From NCBI GenBank assembly GCA_030642635.1, contig DAOWNK010000224.1, positions 1-5,249 of the forward strand: 5,249 bases of DNA. Reading direction: 5' to 3'. The position numbers and the translations under genes are program-made. Below, one piece after another: positions 1 to 5,249 of the stretch. The first letter of the stretch is position 1. Every line of letters begins with the position of its first letter. The notes below the pieces were generated by a model, which searched no databases, was not told the origin of the DNA, and worked only from the letters and a program-made list of their open reading frames with translations. Origin of the DNA: Pirellulales bacterium. Lineage in GTDB: Bacteria; Planctomycetota; Planctomycetia; Pirellulales; Thermoguttaceae.

Positions 1-893
1 ATGTAAAAATGGTGCACAACGGCATCGAGTACGGCGATATGCAGTTGATCTGCGAGGCATATTGGATGCTCAAACTGGCCCTGGGGCTTAGCAACGACGA
101 AATCTACGACGTCTTCGCCGAGTGGAACCGGGGCGAGTTGGACAGCTACCTGATCGAAATCACACGCGATATATTCAGCGTGAAAGACGAGGAGACCGGC
201 GAGCACCTGGTCGATTTGATTATGGACACCGCCGGGGCGAAGGGGACCGGCAAGTGGATGAGCCAATTGGCCTTGGACCTGGGCGTGCCCAGCACGTTGG
301 TGACCATGGCGGTTTATGCCAGGAGCCTTTCGGCGATGAAGGAGCCGCGAGTTCGGGCGAGCAAGGCGCTGCGTGGTCCGACGGCGAAGTTCCGCGGCAA
401 TCGCGATGAGTTTATCGAGAAGGTCCGCCAGGCGCTGTACGCCTCGAAGATTTGCAGTTACGCCCAGGGGTTCGTCCAACTCCAGGCGGCGGCGAAAGAA
501 CACGACTGGCCGCTGGATTTCGGCGGTTGCGCCATGCTCTGGCGCGGCGGCTGCATCATCCGGGCAGTGTTTCTGGAGCGAATCAAGGAGGCGTTCGACA
601 AGAATCCACAACTGGAAAATCTGCTGTTGGCGCCGTACTTCAAAAAGGCGACTCGCAAGGCACAGACCTCGTGGCGGAACGTCGTCACCACGGCTGTCCG
701 GCTGGGTATTCCCGTGCCGGCGTTCTCCACCGCACTGGCATATTACGACGGCTACCGCAGCGAACGGCTGCCGGCCAACCTGTTGCAGGCCCAGCGCGAT
801 TACTTCGGCGCCCATACGTACAACCGCACCGACAAGGAAGGCACGTTCCACAGCGATTGGATTCGATTGCGAAAGACCCCAACCTACACTTAA
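1..893 (+). CDS. gnd: 6-phosphogluconate dehydrogenase, decarboxylating (C-terminal part; 5' end outside window)
   Basis: The enzyme oxidatively decarboxylates 6-phosphogluconate to ribulose 5-phosphate with reduction of NADP+ (oxidative pentose phosphate pathway, cytosol). Only the all-helical C-terminal domain and tail are present. The frame is open from the left edge (first whole codon at 3), reading VKMVHNGIEYGDMQLI, the family signature. By knowledge of the sheep enzyme, this K, H, N, E and Y are K183, H186, N187, E190 and Y191, which bind substrate and do acid/base catalysis. Counting the Met at base 9 as residue 1, K78 in AGAKGTGKW and R105 in YARSLSA correspond to K260 and R287. R263 and H269 in QRDYFGAHTY correspond to R446 and H452, donated to the partner subunit. 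All visible catalytic residues are intact. About 180 N-terminal residues with the Rossmann domain lie upstream; the remaining length fits a full enzyme of about 475 residues. The Met at base 9 is internal, not a start. The SDR gene follows after 21 bases, suggesting co-transcription. Confidence 0.96.
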   Translation, partial: VKMVHNGIEYGDMQLICEAYWMLKLALGLSNDEIYDVFAEWNRGELDSYLIEITRDIFSVKDEETGEHLVDLIMDTAGAKGTGKWMSQLALDLGVPSTLVTMAVYARSLSAMKEPRVRASKALRGPTAKFRGNRDEFIEKVRQALYASKICSYAQGFVQLQAAAKEHDWPLDFGGCAMLWRGGCIIRAVFLERIKEAFDKNPQLENLLLAPYFKKATRKAQTSWRNVVTTAVRLGIPVPAFSTALAYYDGYRSERLPANLLQAQRDYFGAHTYNRTDKEGTFHSDWIRLRKTPTYT

Positions 894-914
894 CAAAAAC
901 AGAAAGAGCAATAA

Positions 915-1697
915 ATGTCCGCTGAATACCTGAACGAACTGTTCGGCCTGGACGGCCAAACCGCGGTGGTAACCGGCGGGGCGGGCGTGCTGTGCGGCGC
1001 ATTGTGCAAGGGGCTGATCCGGGCCGGCGCCAATGTAATCGTGGCAGACGTGAACGAAGACGGCTGTAAGGCAATGGTCGAAGAGCTTGAACAACTCGGT
1101 GGCAAGGCCGGCTACTGCACGGTCGACGTTACGTCGCGCGAGTCGCTCGAAAACCTTCTGGCGACTGCACTGGAGCAAACCGGCCGGGCAGACATACTCA
1201 TAAACGGCGCGGGGGTGAACTACGGCAGCCTGCTGTTCGAGTATCCCGAAGAGCAATGGGATCGAATACTGACGATCAATCTGAAGGCCGTGTTCCAGGC
1301 GTGCCAGATATTCGCCCGACACATGGTGGACTCCGGCGGAGGGTCGATTATCAACATCGGCAGCGTCACCTCACACTTGCCGCTGTCGCGTGTGTATGCC
1401 TACTCGGCCTCGAAGGCGGGCGTGCTGAACCTGACGCGCAACATCGCCCATGAGTTCGGCACGCAAGGCGTTCGGATAAACGCGATCTGCCCCGGCTTCT
1501 TCCCGGCCGAACAGAACCGAAAGCTGCTTGACCAGGATCGGATCGACCGCATTATGGACGGCACGCCGATGCGGCGGTTCGGCGAAGGCGAGGAACTGAT
1601 CGGCGCCATGCTGCTGTTGCTCTCGCCTGTGGCGGGCAGCTTTATTACCGGAACACACATTAACGTAGACGGCGGTTTTACCGCAGCGTGGTTTTAA
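915..1697 (+). CDS. SDR family oxidoreductase, probable sugar-acid dehydrogenase (D-mannonate/fructuronate or gluconate type)
   Basis: A 260-residue classical short-chain dehydrogenase, complete and of normal length. Rossmann nucleotide motif TGGAGVLCG at 20-28; acidic D45 at the end of beta-2, which favours NAD(H) over NADP(H); D71; NGAG at 97-100 (usually NNAG). The catalytic tetrad is intact: N122, S150, Y163 and K167 (YSASK). PG at 193-194 and a C-terminal TGTHINVDGG segment are typical. The stretches PGFFPAEQNRKLL and TPMRRFGEGEELIG recall, from memory, SDR proteins annotated as D-mannonate oxidoreductase/fructuronate reductase (Bacillus UxuB/YjmF type), so a hexonate or hexuronate redox step is likely; gluconate 5-dehydrogenase is the main alternative. 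Substrate is inference. The gene starts 21 bases after gnd, with a GA-rich stretch (AGAAAGAG) ahead of the ATG as a weak ribosome site, and ends 8 bases before the next gene. Neighbouring gnd agrees with a sugar-acid role but does not prove it. Confidence 0.9.
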   Translation: MSAEYLNELFGLDGQTAVVTGGAGVLCGALCKGLIRAGANVIVADVNEDGCKAMVEELEQLGGKAGYCTVDVTSRESLENLLATALEQTGRADILINGAGVNYGSLLFEYPEEQWDRILTINLKAVFQACQIFARHMVDSGGGSIINIGSVTSHLPLSRVYAYSASKAGVLNLTRNIAHEFGTQGVRINAICPGFFPAEQNRKLLDQDRIDRIMDGTPMRRFGEGEELIGAMLLLLSPVAGSFITGTHINVDGGFTAAWF

Positions 1698-1705
1698 TCA
1701 ATACC

Positions 1706-2941
1706 ATGAACAACCCATATTTCCAACAACTCTTCTCCCAGCGGATCGGCGGGAGCGACTACGGCAAGGGCACGGAGATATACAAGTTCGAGAAGATCAA
1801 GCGTGCAAAACGCAAGGCGACGGCTGAACACCCCGAGCGGACGCTGATCGACCTGGGCATCGGTGAGAACGACGAGATGGCGCCCAGGGCGGTTCGAGAA
1901 GAGATGGCCAACCTGATCGGGGTGCCGGAGAACCGCGGATACGCCGACAACGGCATCCCGGAATTTAAGGAGGCCGTTGCGCGGTTTATGGCCCGAGAGT
2001 TCAACGTCGAGTTGGACCCGGCCGACGAGATCAACCACTGCATCGGCTCGAAGACAGCGTTGGCAATGCTGCCGGCCGTGCTGATCGACCCGGGCGACGT
2101 AACGCTGATGACCACGCCGGGCTATCCGGTCGCCGGAACGCACACGAAGTATTACGGCGGCGAGGTGCACCGGCTGCCGCTGCTTGCCGAGAACGATTTT
2201 CTGCCGGACCTGGATTCGATCCCGGCGGAGATTTTATCTCGGGCGAAGCTCTTGGTGCTCAACTATCCGAACAGCCCGACCGGCAAGGTCGCCACGCCGG
2301 AGTTTTACGCCCGTGTGGTCGAGTTCGCCCGATCGAACCGGATCGTGGTCGTACAAGACGCTGCCCACGTGATGCTCAGCTACGAGGGCCGGCCGCTTAG
2401 CTTTCTGCAAACGCCGGGCGCCAAGGAGGTAGGCGTCGAGGTCCATTCGCTCTCGAAGGGATTTAACATGATCGGCTGGCGGATCGGTTGGGTTTGCGGC
2501 CATCCGCTGCTGGTGCGTGCGTTCGCCGACGTGAAGGACAATTGCGACTCGGGCCAGTTTATCGCGATCCAAAAGGCGGCGGCCGTCGCACTGGACGACC
2601 CGGAAATCCCGCAACGGGTCCGACTGAAGTATCACCGCCGACTGAAAAAGTTGGTCGAAGTGCTCAGCCGGTGCGGGTTCGATTGCCGAATGCCCGGCGG
2701 TTCTTACTTCCTCTACACGCGAAGCCCGAATGGTATCGAGGGCGGCCCGCAGTTCGACTCCGCCGAGCAGGCCGGGCAGCACCTTATCACCGAGCAGTCG
2801 ATCTGCACGGTCCCATGGGACGACGCCGGGGCTTATCTGCGGTTTTCGGTTACATACGAAGCAGCCGACGAGGCGGCCGAAGATGCGCTGATGGCTGAAA
2901 CGGAACAACGGTTGAAGAAAATGCGGTTAATTTTCCAGTAA
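1706..2941 (+). CDS. dapL: LL-diaminopimelate aminotransferase (DapL-like, fold-type I PLP enzyme)
   Basis: A 411-residue class I/II aminotransferase, the usual DapL length. DapL converts tetrahydrodipicolinate plus glutamate directly to LL-diaminopimelate, bypassing the succinylase or acetylase steps of lysine and peptidoglycan precursor synthesis. Visible PLP-site residues: Y140 in TPGYP, N189 in NYPNSPTG, D218 in VVVQDAAH, Schiff-base K251 in HSLSKGFNM, R259 in GWRIG, and carboxylate-binding R379 in YLRFS. The N-terminal GIGENDEMAP and ENRGYADNGIPEF stretches are typical of the bacterial/archaeal DapL branch rather than of generic aspartate aminotransferases. Specificity is assigned by overall resemblance, so another amino-acid aminotransferase is possible. 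Start: an in-frame GTG at 1688 would overlap the SDR gene by 10 bases; the ATG at 1706 is preferred because MNNPYFQQLF is the expected family N-terminus. Neither has a clear Shine-Dalgarno site, and the 8-base gap suggests translational coupling to the SDR gene. Confidence 0.86.
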   Translation: MNNPYFQQLFSQRIGGSDYGKGTEIYKFEKIKRAKRKATAEHPERTLIDLGIGENDEMAPRAVREEMANLIGVPENRGYADNGIPEFKEAVARFMAREFNVELDPADEINHCIGSKTALAMLPAVLIDPGDVTLMTTPGYPVAGTHTKYYGGEVHRLPLLAENDFLPDLDSIPAEILSRAKLLVLNYPNSPTGKVATPEFYARVVEFARSNRIVVVQDAAHVMLSYEGRPLSFLQTPGAKEVGVEVHSLSKGFNMIGWRIGWVCGHPLLVRAFADVKDNCDSGQFIAIQKAAAVALDDPEIPQRVRLKYHRRLKKLVEVLSRCGFDCRMPGGSYFLYTRSPNGIEGGPQFDSAEQAGQHLITEQSICTVPWDDAGAYLRFSVTYEAADEAAEDALMAETEQRLKKMRLIFQ

Positions 2942-2960
2942 CATTTCCTTGCGGACAATC

Positions 2961-3050
2961 CCATTTAGCCGCCGTGCTTGCACGGCGCGTAGGCGGCGAG
3001 TTTATGCCGGCACACAGCAGATGCGCCGTGCAAGCACGGCGGCTAAATGG
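2961..3050. repeat. Perfect 28-bp inverted repeat of nested hairpins (REP/BIME-like pair 1)
   Basis: The left arm 2961-2988 and right arm 3023-3050 are exact reverse complements over 28 bases, separated by a 34-base spacer (2989-3022). Each arm is itself palindromic: CGCCGTGC, a 2-base spacer, then GCACGGCG, at 2970-2987 and 3024-3041. The non-palindromic tail of each arm (CTAAATGG on the + strand of the right arm) lies at the outer edge, so the pair is tail-out. It fills most of the 135-base gap between dapL and the lipoprotein gene. No T-run follows either arm, so a simple intrinsic terminator is unlikely, although the stem would be very stable in RNA and could protect the 3' end of the dapL transcript. 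No transposase is present. The layout resembles bacterial REP/BIME elements; the family identity is inference. Confidence 0.9.
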
Positions 3051-3061
3051 ACAAAAACACA

Positions 3062-3068
3062 GAAGAGG
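3062..3068 (+). promoter_or_regulatory. Ribosome binding site deciding the lipoprotein start
   Basis: GAAGAGG lies 8 bases ahead of the ATG at 3077, a normal spacing. It supports 3077 over the in-frame ATG at 3047, which falls inside the right arm of the inverted repeat and would place ten charged or polar residues (MDKNTEEVVT) before a lipoprotein signal peptide. Confidence 0.6.
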
Positions 3069-3076
3069 TAGTAACC

Positions 3077-4012
3077 ATGTTGCGCCAGTTGGCAGCACTT
3101 ATATGCTTTGCTTCACTAGCCGGTTGCGGCGGCGACTCGCAGCCGGCCGGCTCGGGGTTGTCCTATCGAGAGCAGGTGCTCAAGGCACAGAAAGAGAAAC
3201 AGCCGGATATTCGTGCAAAAAAACTGACTAAGATCGGTTGCGGTCAGGCGGTGGCCAAGGACGTGTTCGGCGCCGAGGAGACGATGCGGTCGGCCTTCAA
3301 GGCATGTCAGTCAATCCCGGACCCGTCGGCCCGGGCCGGTGCATTCTCTTACCTGGCCGAGGCCCAGACCAGGTTGAACAACCGTTCGGAGTCTCGGCTT
3401 GCCGTGCTCGCGGCACTGGCCGCGGCGGAGAAGATCGAAGACGTCGAGAGCCGTGCCCGCACGATGGCCAGAATCGGCCGGGTTCAAAACGCCGCCAATG
3501 AATTTGACGCCGCTGTTGCTTCGCTTTCACTGGCGGAAAAACTGGCCGACGAGCTGGAAGACGTCCACGGCAAGACGCTGGTGCTCGGTACGGTGGCCGT
3601 AAGTTATCACAAAATCGGACTGCCCGACGATGCCGATCGGGTGCTTAGCGCTGCGGTCGAGCTGGCCGGCTCGATCGAAAACAAACGCACGCAGTGCGAG
3701 GCGATTGCCGCAATCGCCGTTCGTCAACACGAATTGCGGAAGGATGATGCCGCCTGGCGGAGTTTGCAGTCGGCACTGGCCGCCGCCGAGGAGATTGAAA
3801 AGCCGCTTAGCAGGGCACACGCCCTGGCCGCCGTGGCCGAGAAGCTCTCGAAGGTGGGCCGATACGCCGAGTCGCACAAGGTGCTCCGGCAGGCCGATCT
3901 TCTGACCAACGACATACCGGAGCCGGACCTGCAACAGCAGACGATGGTGAAAATTCACAAGCTGATGTCCACGCTGCCGAAGGGATCGGACCGCCGTACC
4001 GGCGGCCGCTAA
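3077..4012 (+). CDS. Lipoprotein with six 40-residue TPR-like helical repeats
   Basis: A 311-residue protein of unknown function. Residues 1-17 form a lipoprotein signal peptide: MLRQ, a hydrophobic stretch, then lipobox L14-A15-G16-C17, so the mature protein should be lipidated at C17 and membrane-anchored outside the cytoplasm. After a short linker, six repeats of exactly 40 residues run without gaps (44-83, 84-123, 124-163, 164-203, 204-243, 244-283), followed by one helix of a seventh (about 284-300). The pattern is roughly RAxALxxIAxxQ...A...L..A...A..IEDP, a two-helix TPR-like or alpha-solenoid unit, slightly longer than the 34 residues of canonical TPR. Such scaffolds usually mediate protein binding; no catalytic motif is seen. 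Start 3077 is chosen for the signal peptide and the upstream GAAGAGG. The last six residues (RRTGGR) and the stop codon are written by the left arm of inverted-repeat pair 2. The gene is bracketed by the two palindromic pairs. Confidence 0.85.
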   Translation: MLRQLAALICFASLAGCGGDSQPAGSGLSYREQVLKAQKEKQPDIRAKKLTKIGCGQAVAKDVFGAEETMRSAFKACQSIPDPSARAGAFSYLAEAQTRLNNRSESRLAVLAALAAAEKIEDVESRARTMARIGRVQNAANEFDAAVASLSLAEKLADELEDVHGKTLVLGTVAVSYHKIGLPDDADRVLSAAVELAGSIENKRTQCEAIAAIAVRQHELRKDDAAWRSLQSALAAAEEIEKPLSRAHALAAVAEKLSKVGRYAESHKVLRQADLLTNDIPEPDLQQQTMVKIHKLMSTLPKGSDRRTGGR

Positions 4013-4052
4013 ACGGGCCGATTTTCATGTTTAGCAGCCGCCGGTACGGCGG
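3991..4052. repeat. 24-bp imperfect inverted repeat of nested hairpins (REP/BIME-like pair 2)
   Basis: The left arm 3991-4014 and right arm 4029-4052 are reverse complements over 24 bases with one mismatch (C4007 against A4036) and a 14-base spacer. Each arm is also a hairpin: CCGCCG-TAC-CGGCGG at 3991-4005, and AGCCGCCG-GTA-CGGCGGCT at 4036-4054. The tail motif (CTAAAC on the left, GTTTAG on the right) faces the spacer, so this pair is tail-in, the opposite of the pair at 2961-3050. The left arm overlaps the end of the lipoprotein gene, whose TAA stop lies within CTAAAC. The right arm follows an ATG at 4027 that is in frame with dus. It belongs to the same module family as pair 1: both share GCCGT...CGGCGGC followed by CTAAA and GG. 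Confidence 0.85.
4003..4025 (+). terminator. Possible weak intrinsic terminator after the lipoprotein gene
   Basis: CGGCC (4003-4007) can pair with GGCCG (4016-4020) across an 8-base loop and is followed at once by ATTTTC. The stem has only five pairs and the T-run only four, so this is a weak candidate. It overlaps the stop codon and shares bases with the left arm of the inverted repeat, so it could form only when the longer palindrome does not. Confidence 0.25.
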
Positions 4053-4062
4053 CTTGAACACC

Positions 4063-5067
4063 ATGTCACGGCAAATTCCCAAACTCCGCATCGGACCGGT
4101 CGAAATCGGCTTTCCCGTTGTCCAGGCGGCACTTGCCGGATACAGCGATTGGCCGATGCGGGTAATTGCCACTCGCCTGGGAGCGCCGTACACCGTCGCC
4201 GAGGTGATGCTCGATCGGTTTGTTCTTAATGTCAGCCGGGGCCGCAAGGCACGGCAATACATCCGCACCACCGACAACGAACACCCCTGCGGCGCTCAAC
4301 TGATGGGCAGTGTGCCGGAGGAGTTCGCCGCTGCCGCGGTTAAGATGGTAGAGGCCGGGTTCGACGTGATCGATCTGAACTTCGCCTGCCCGGTCAAAAA
4401 GGTGTTGGGTAAATGTCGAGGCGGGTTTCTGTTAAGCACACCGGAAACCGCCCTGGAGATCGTCGCCCGGGTGCGAGAGGCCGTGCCGGCGGCTGTGCCG
4501 GTGACCGTCAAAATGCGGCGAGGCATGGACGACACGCCGGAAAGCCGCAAGAACTTCTACACGATCTTCGACGGTGCGTTTCGGCTCGGCACGGCGGCAA
4601 TTACAGTCCATGGCCGTACCGTCCGGCAGCACTACGAAGGCCGCAGTTCGTGGGAGTTCTTGTGCGAGGTGAAACGCCATGCCGGCCCACGGACGGTGCT
4701 GGGCAGCGGCGACGTGTTCACCGCACAAGATTGTCTGGAGATGATCGCACAGACCGGCGTCGACGGCGTTGTGGTTGCACGCGGCGCGATCGGCAACCCG
4801 TGGATTTTTCGGCAGGCCATGGCCTCGGCCGCCGGCGAGCCAGTGACAATACCCAACCTCAGCGAGCAACGCGAGGTGATCGCCGAGCATTATCGGCTTG
4901 CAGAAGAAACCTACGGCCCCGAGCGATGCTGCCGGCTGATGCGTAAGTTCGGCATAAAGTATTCGCGGTTACACCCACATGCGGAAGAGGTCGGCGCGGC
5001 GTTCGTCGCGGTCGCCCAACGGGAACAATGGCATAATGTACTCAAGGAGTGGTACATGGATGGGTAA
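4063..5067 (+). CDS. tRNA-dihydrouridine synthase (DusB-like)
   Basis: An FMN- and NADPH-dependent enzyme that reduces specific uridines to dihydrouridine in the D-loop region of tRNA. The 334 residues match the family length. Visible motifs in order: QAALAGYSDWPMR at 21-33 (the FMN-site motif, usually LAPMAGVTD.PFR); NFACPVKK at 106-113 with catalytic C109; VTVKMRRG with K150; HGRT with H183; GSGDVFT at 214-220 (usually GNGDI); and ARGAIGNPWIFR at 239-250, the phosphate-binding loop. The C-terminal helical tRNA-binding region follows (MRKFGIKY at 293-300). All expected catalytic residues are present, though several motif positions are unusual. Start: ATG 4063 gives a normal family N-terminus (IPKLRIGPVEIGFPVVQAAL). 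An in-frame ATG at 4027 would add MFSSRRYGGLNT, encoded largely by the repeat arm, and is disfavoured. Neither has a clear Shine-Dalgarno site. Which Dus subfamily and which tRNA position it modifies cannot be settled here. Confidence 0.93.
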   Translation: MSRQIPKLRIGPVEIGFPVVQAALAGYSDWPMRVIATRLGAPYTVAEVMLDRFVLNVSRGRKARQYIRTTDNEHPCGAQLMGSVPEEFAAAAVKMVEAGFDVIDLNFACPVKKVLGKCRGGFLLSTPETALEIVARVREAVPAAVPVTVKMRRGMDDTPESRKNFYTIFDGAFRLGTAAITVHGRTVRQHYEGRSSWEFLCEVKRHAGPRTVLGSGDVFTAQDCLEMIAQTGVDGVVVARGAIGNPWIFRQAMASAAGEPVTIPNLSEQREVIAEHYRLAEETYGPERCCRLMRKFGIKYSRLHPHAEEVGAAFVAVAQREQWHNVLKEWYMDG

Positions 5068-5072
5068 GTGAC

Positions 5073-5249
5073 GTGTGGTGTTTACTTTCGACAACACGTT
5101 GCCCCTGTTGCGGCAAAAGCACAACGGTCTGCACAATAGAGGTTCTCCGGCTTCCAATCCCATCCGGTTCGCGCAAGTGCCGATTGGCGACCGACTTGCA
5201 GCACTTTATCGCAGACGATTATCCACGGCGGGCCACTCTTGGCACGGAG
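5073..5249 (+). CDS. Doubtful partial reading frame with a Cys-rich N-terminus (runs off the right edge)
   Basis: After dus the last 182 bases hold no recognised gene. One + frame is open from a GTG at 5073 to the edge (59 codons), beginning MWCLLSTTRCPCCGKSTTVC. The CPCCG...C cluster looks like half of a zinc-binding knuckle, but the rest resembles nothing I know. No good ribosome site precedes the GTG, and the antisense frame is also open to the edge (5249 down to a stop at 5082), so coding potential on either strand is unproven. No tRNA, terminator or repeat copy was recognised in this stretch. Confidence 0.2.
   Translation, partial: MWCLLSTTRCPCCGKSTTVCTIEVLRLPIPSGSRKCRLATDLQHFIADDYPRRATLGTE

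Noticed and set aside
1688..1705. GTG start for the aminotransferase overlapping the SDR gene
   Set aside because: The ATG at 1706 gives the family-like N-terminus; the GTG adds only six unremarkable residues.
2234..2908. Long antisense open frame (224 codons) opposite the aminotransferase
   Set aside because: It is a shadow frame common in GC-rich genes; the + strand protein has all catalytic motifs.
2989..3012. GTAG tetranucleotide and short palindrome in the pair 1 spacer, similar to enterobacterial REP heads
   Set aside because: The match is short, the stem has only about four pairs, and no equivalent is seen in pair 2.
2961..3050. Rho-independent terminator for the dapL operon
   Set aside because: The stem is strong but no T-run follows either arm, and the internal palindromes fit a repeat element better; a role in transcript stability is still possible.
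3047..3076. Upstream in-frame ATG for the lipoprotein gene
   Set aside because: It lies in the last bases of the repeat arm, has no ribosome site, and would add MDKNTEEVVT ahead of the signal peptide; GAAGAGG before ATG 3077 is better.
4027..4062. Upstream in-frame ATG for dus
   Set aside because: The extra residues are encoded largely by the repeat arm and are not part of the Dus family N-terminus.
2942..4062. Insertion sequence or composite transposon around the lipoprotein gene
   Set aside because: No transposase and no target-site duplication are visible; the bracketing repeats are small palindromes, not IS ends.
5082..5249. Antisense frame entering from the right edge and stopping at 5082
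   Set aside because: The translation shows no recognisable family and is the mirror of an equally open + frame, so it cannot be supported.

Overview
The window is a GC-rich, gene-dense bacterial segment in which every confident gene lies on the + strand. In order it holds: the 3' part of a 6-phosphogluconate dehydrogenase gene (gnd, cut by the left edge); a short-chain dehydrogenase/reductase of the sugar-acid type; a fold-type I PLP aminotransferase closest to LL-diaminopimelate aminotransferase (dapL); a small lipoprotein built from six exact 40-residue helical repeats; a complete tRNA-dihydrouridine synthase (Dus); and about 180 bases at the right edge with only a doubtful partial reading frame. 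The organism cannot be named from the sequence. The DapL route to diaminopimelate, mostly weak Shine-Dalgarno signals, Dus motif variants and palindromic intergenic repeats fit a Planctomycetota/PVC-type or other environmental bacterium, but this is inference.

Layout. Positions 1-2941 look like one transcription unit: gnd ends 21 bases before the SDR gene, and the SDR gene ends 8 bases before the preferred dapL start. These are metabolic enzymes: oxidative pentose phosphate pathway, probable hexonate/hexuronate redox step, and lysine/peptidoglycan precursor synthesis. They do not form a single obvious pathway. A 135-base gap then separates this block from the lipoprotein gene, and a 50-base gap separates the lipoprotein gene from dus.

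The most unusual content is in those two gaps. Each carries a pair of inverted, GC-rich hairpin modules that share a conserved end (CTAAAYGG on one strand) and a shared frame (GCCGT...CGGCGGC) but differ in the loop core. Pair 1 (2961-3050) has perfect 28-base arms with the CTAAA ends pointing outward. Pair 2 (3991-4052) has 24-base arms with one mismatch and the CTAAA ends pointing inward. The lipoprotein gene sits exactly between the pairs. Pair 2 writes the last codons and stop of the lipoprotein and creates an upstream in-frame ATG for dus; pair 1 creates an upstream in-frame ATG for the lipoprotein. This looks like a REP/BIME-like dispersed palindromic repeat family rather than ordinary terminators.

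No rRNA, tRNA, CRISPR array, transposase or phage gene was seen.
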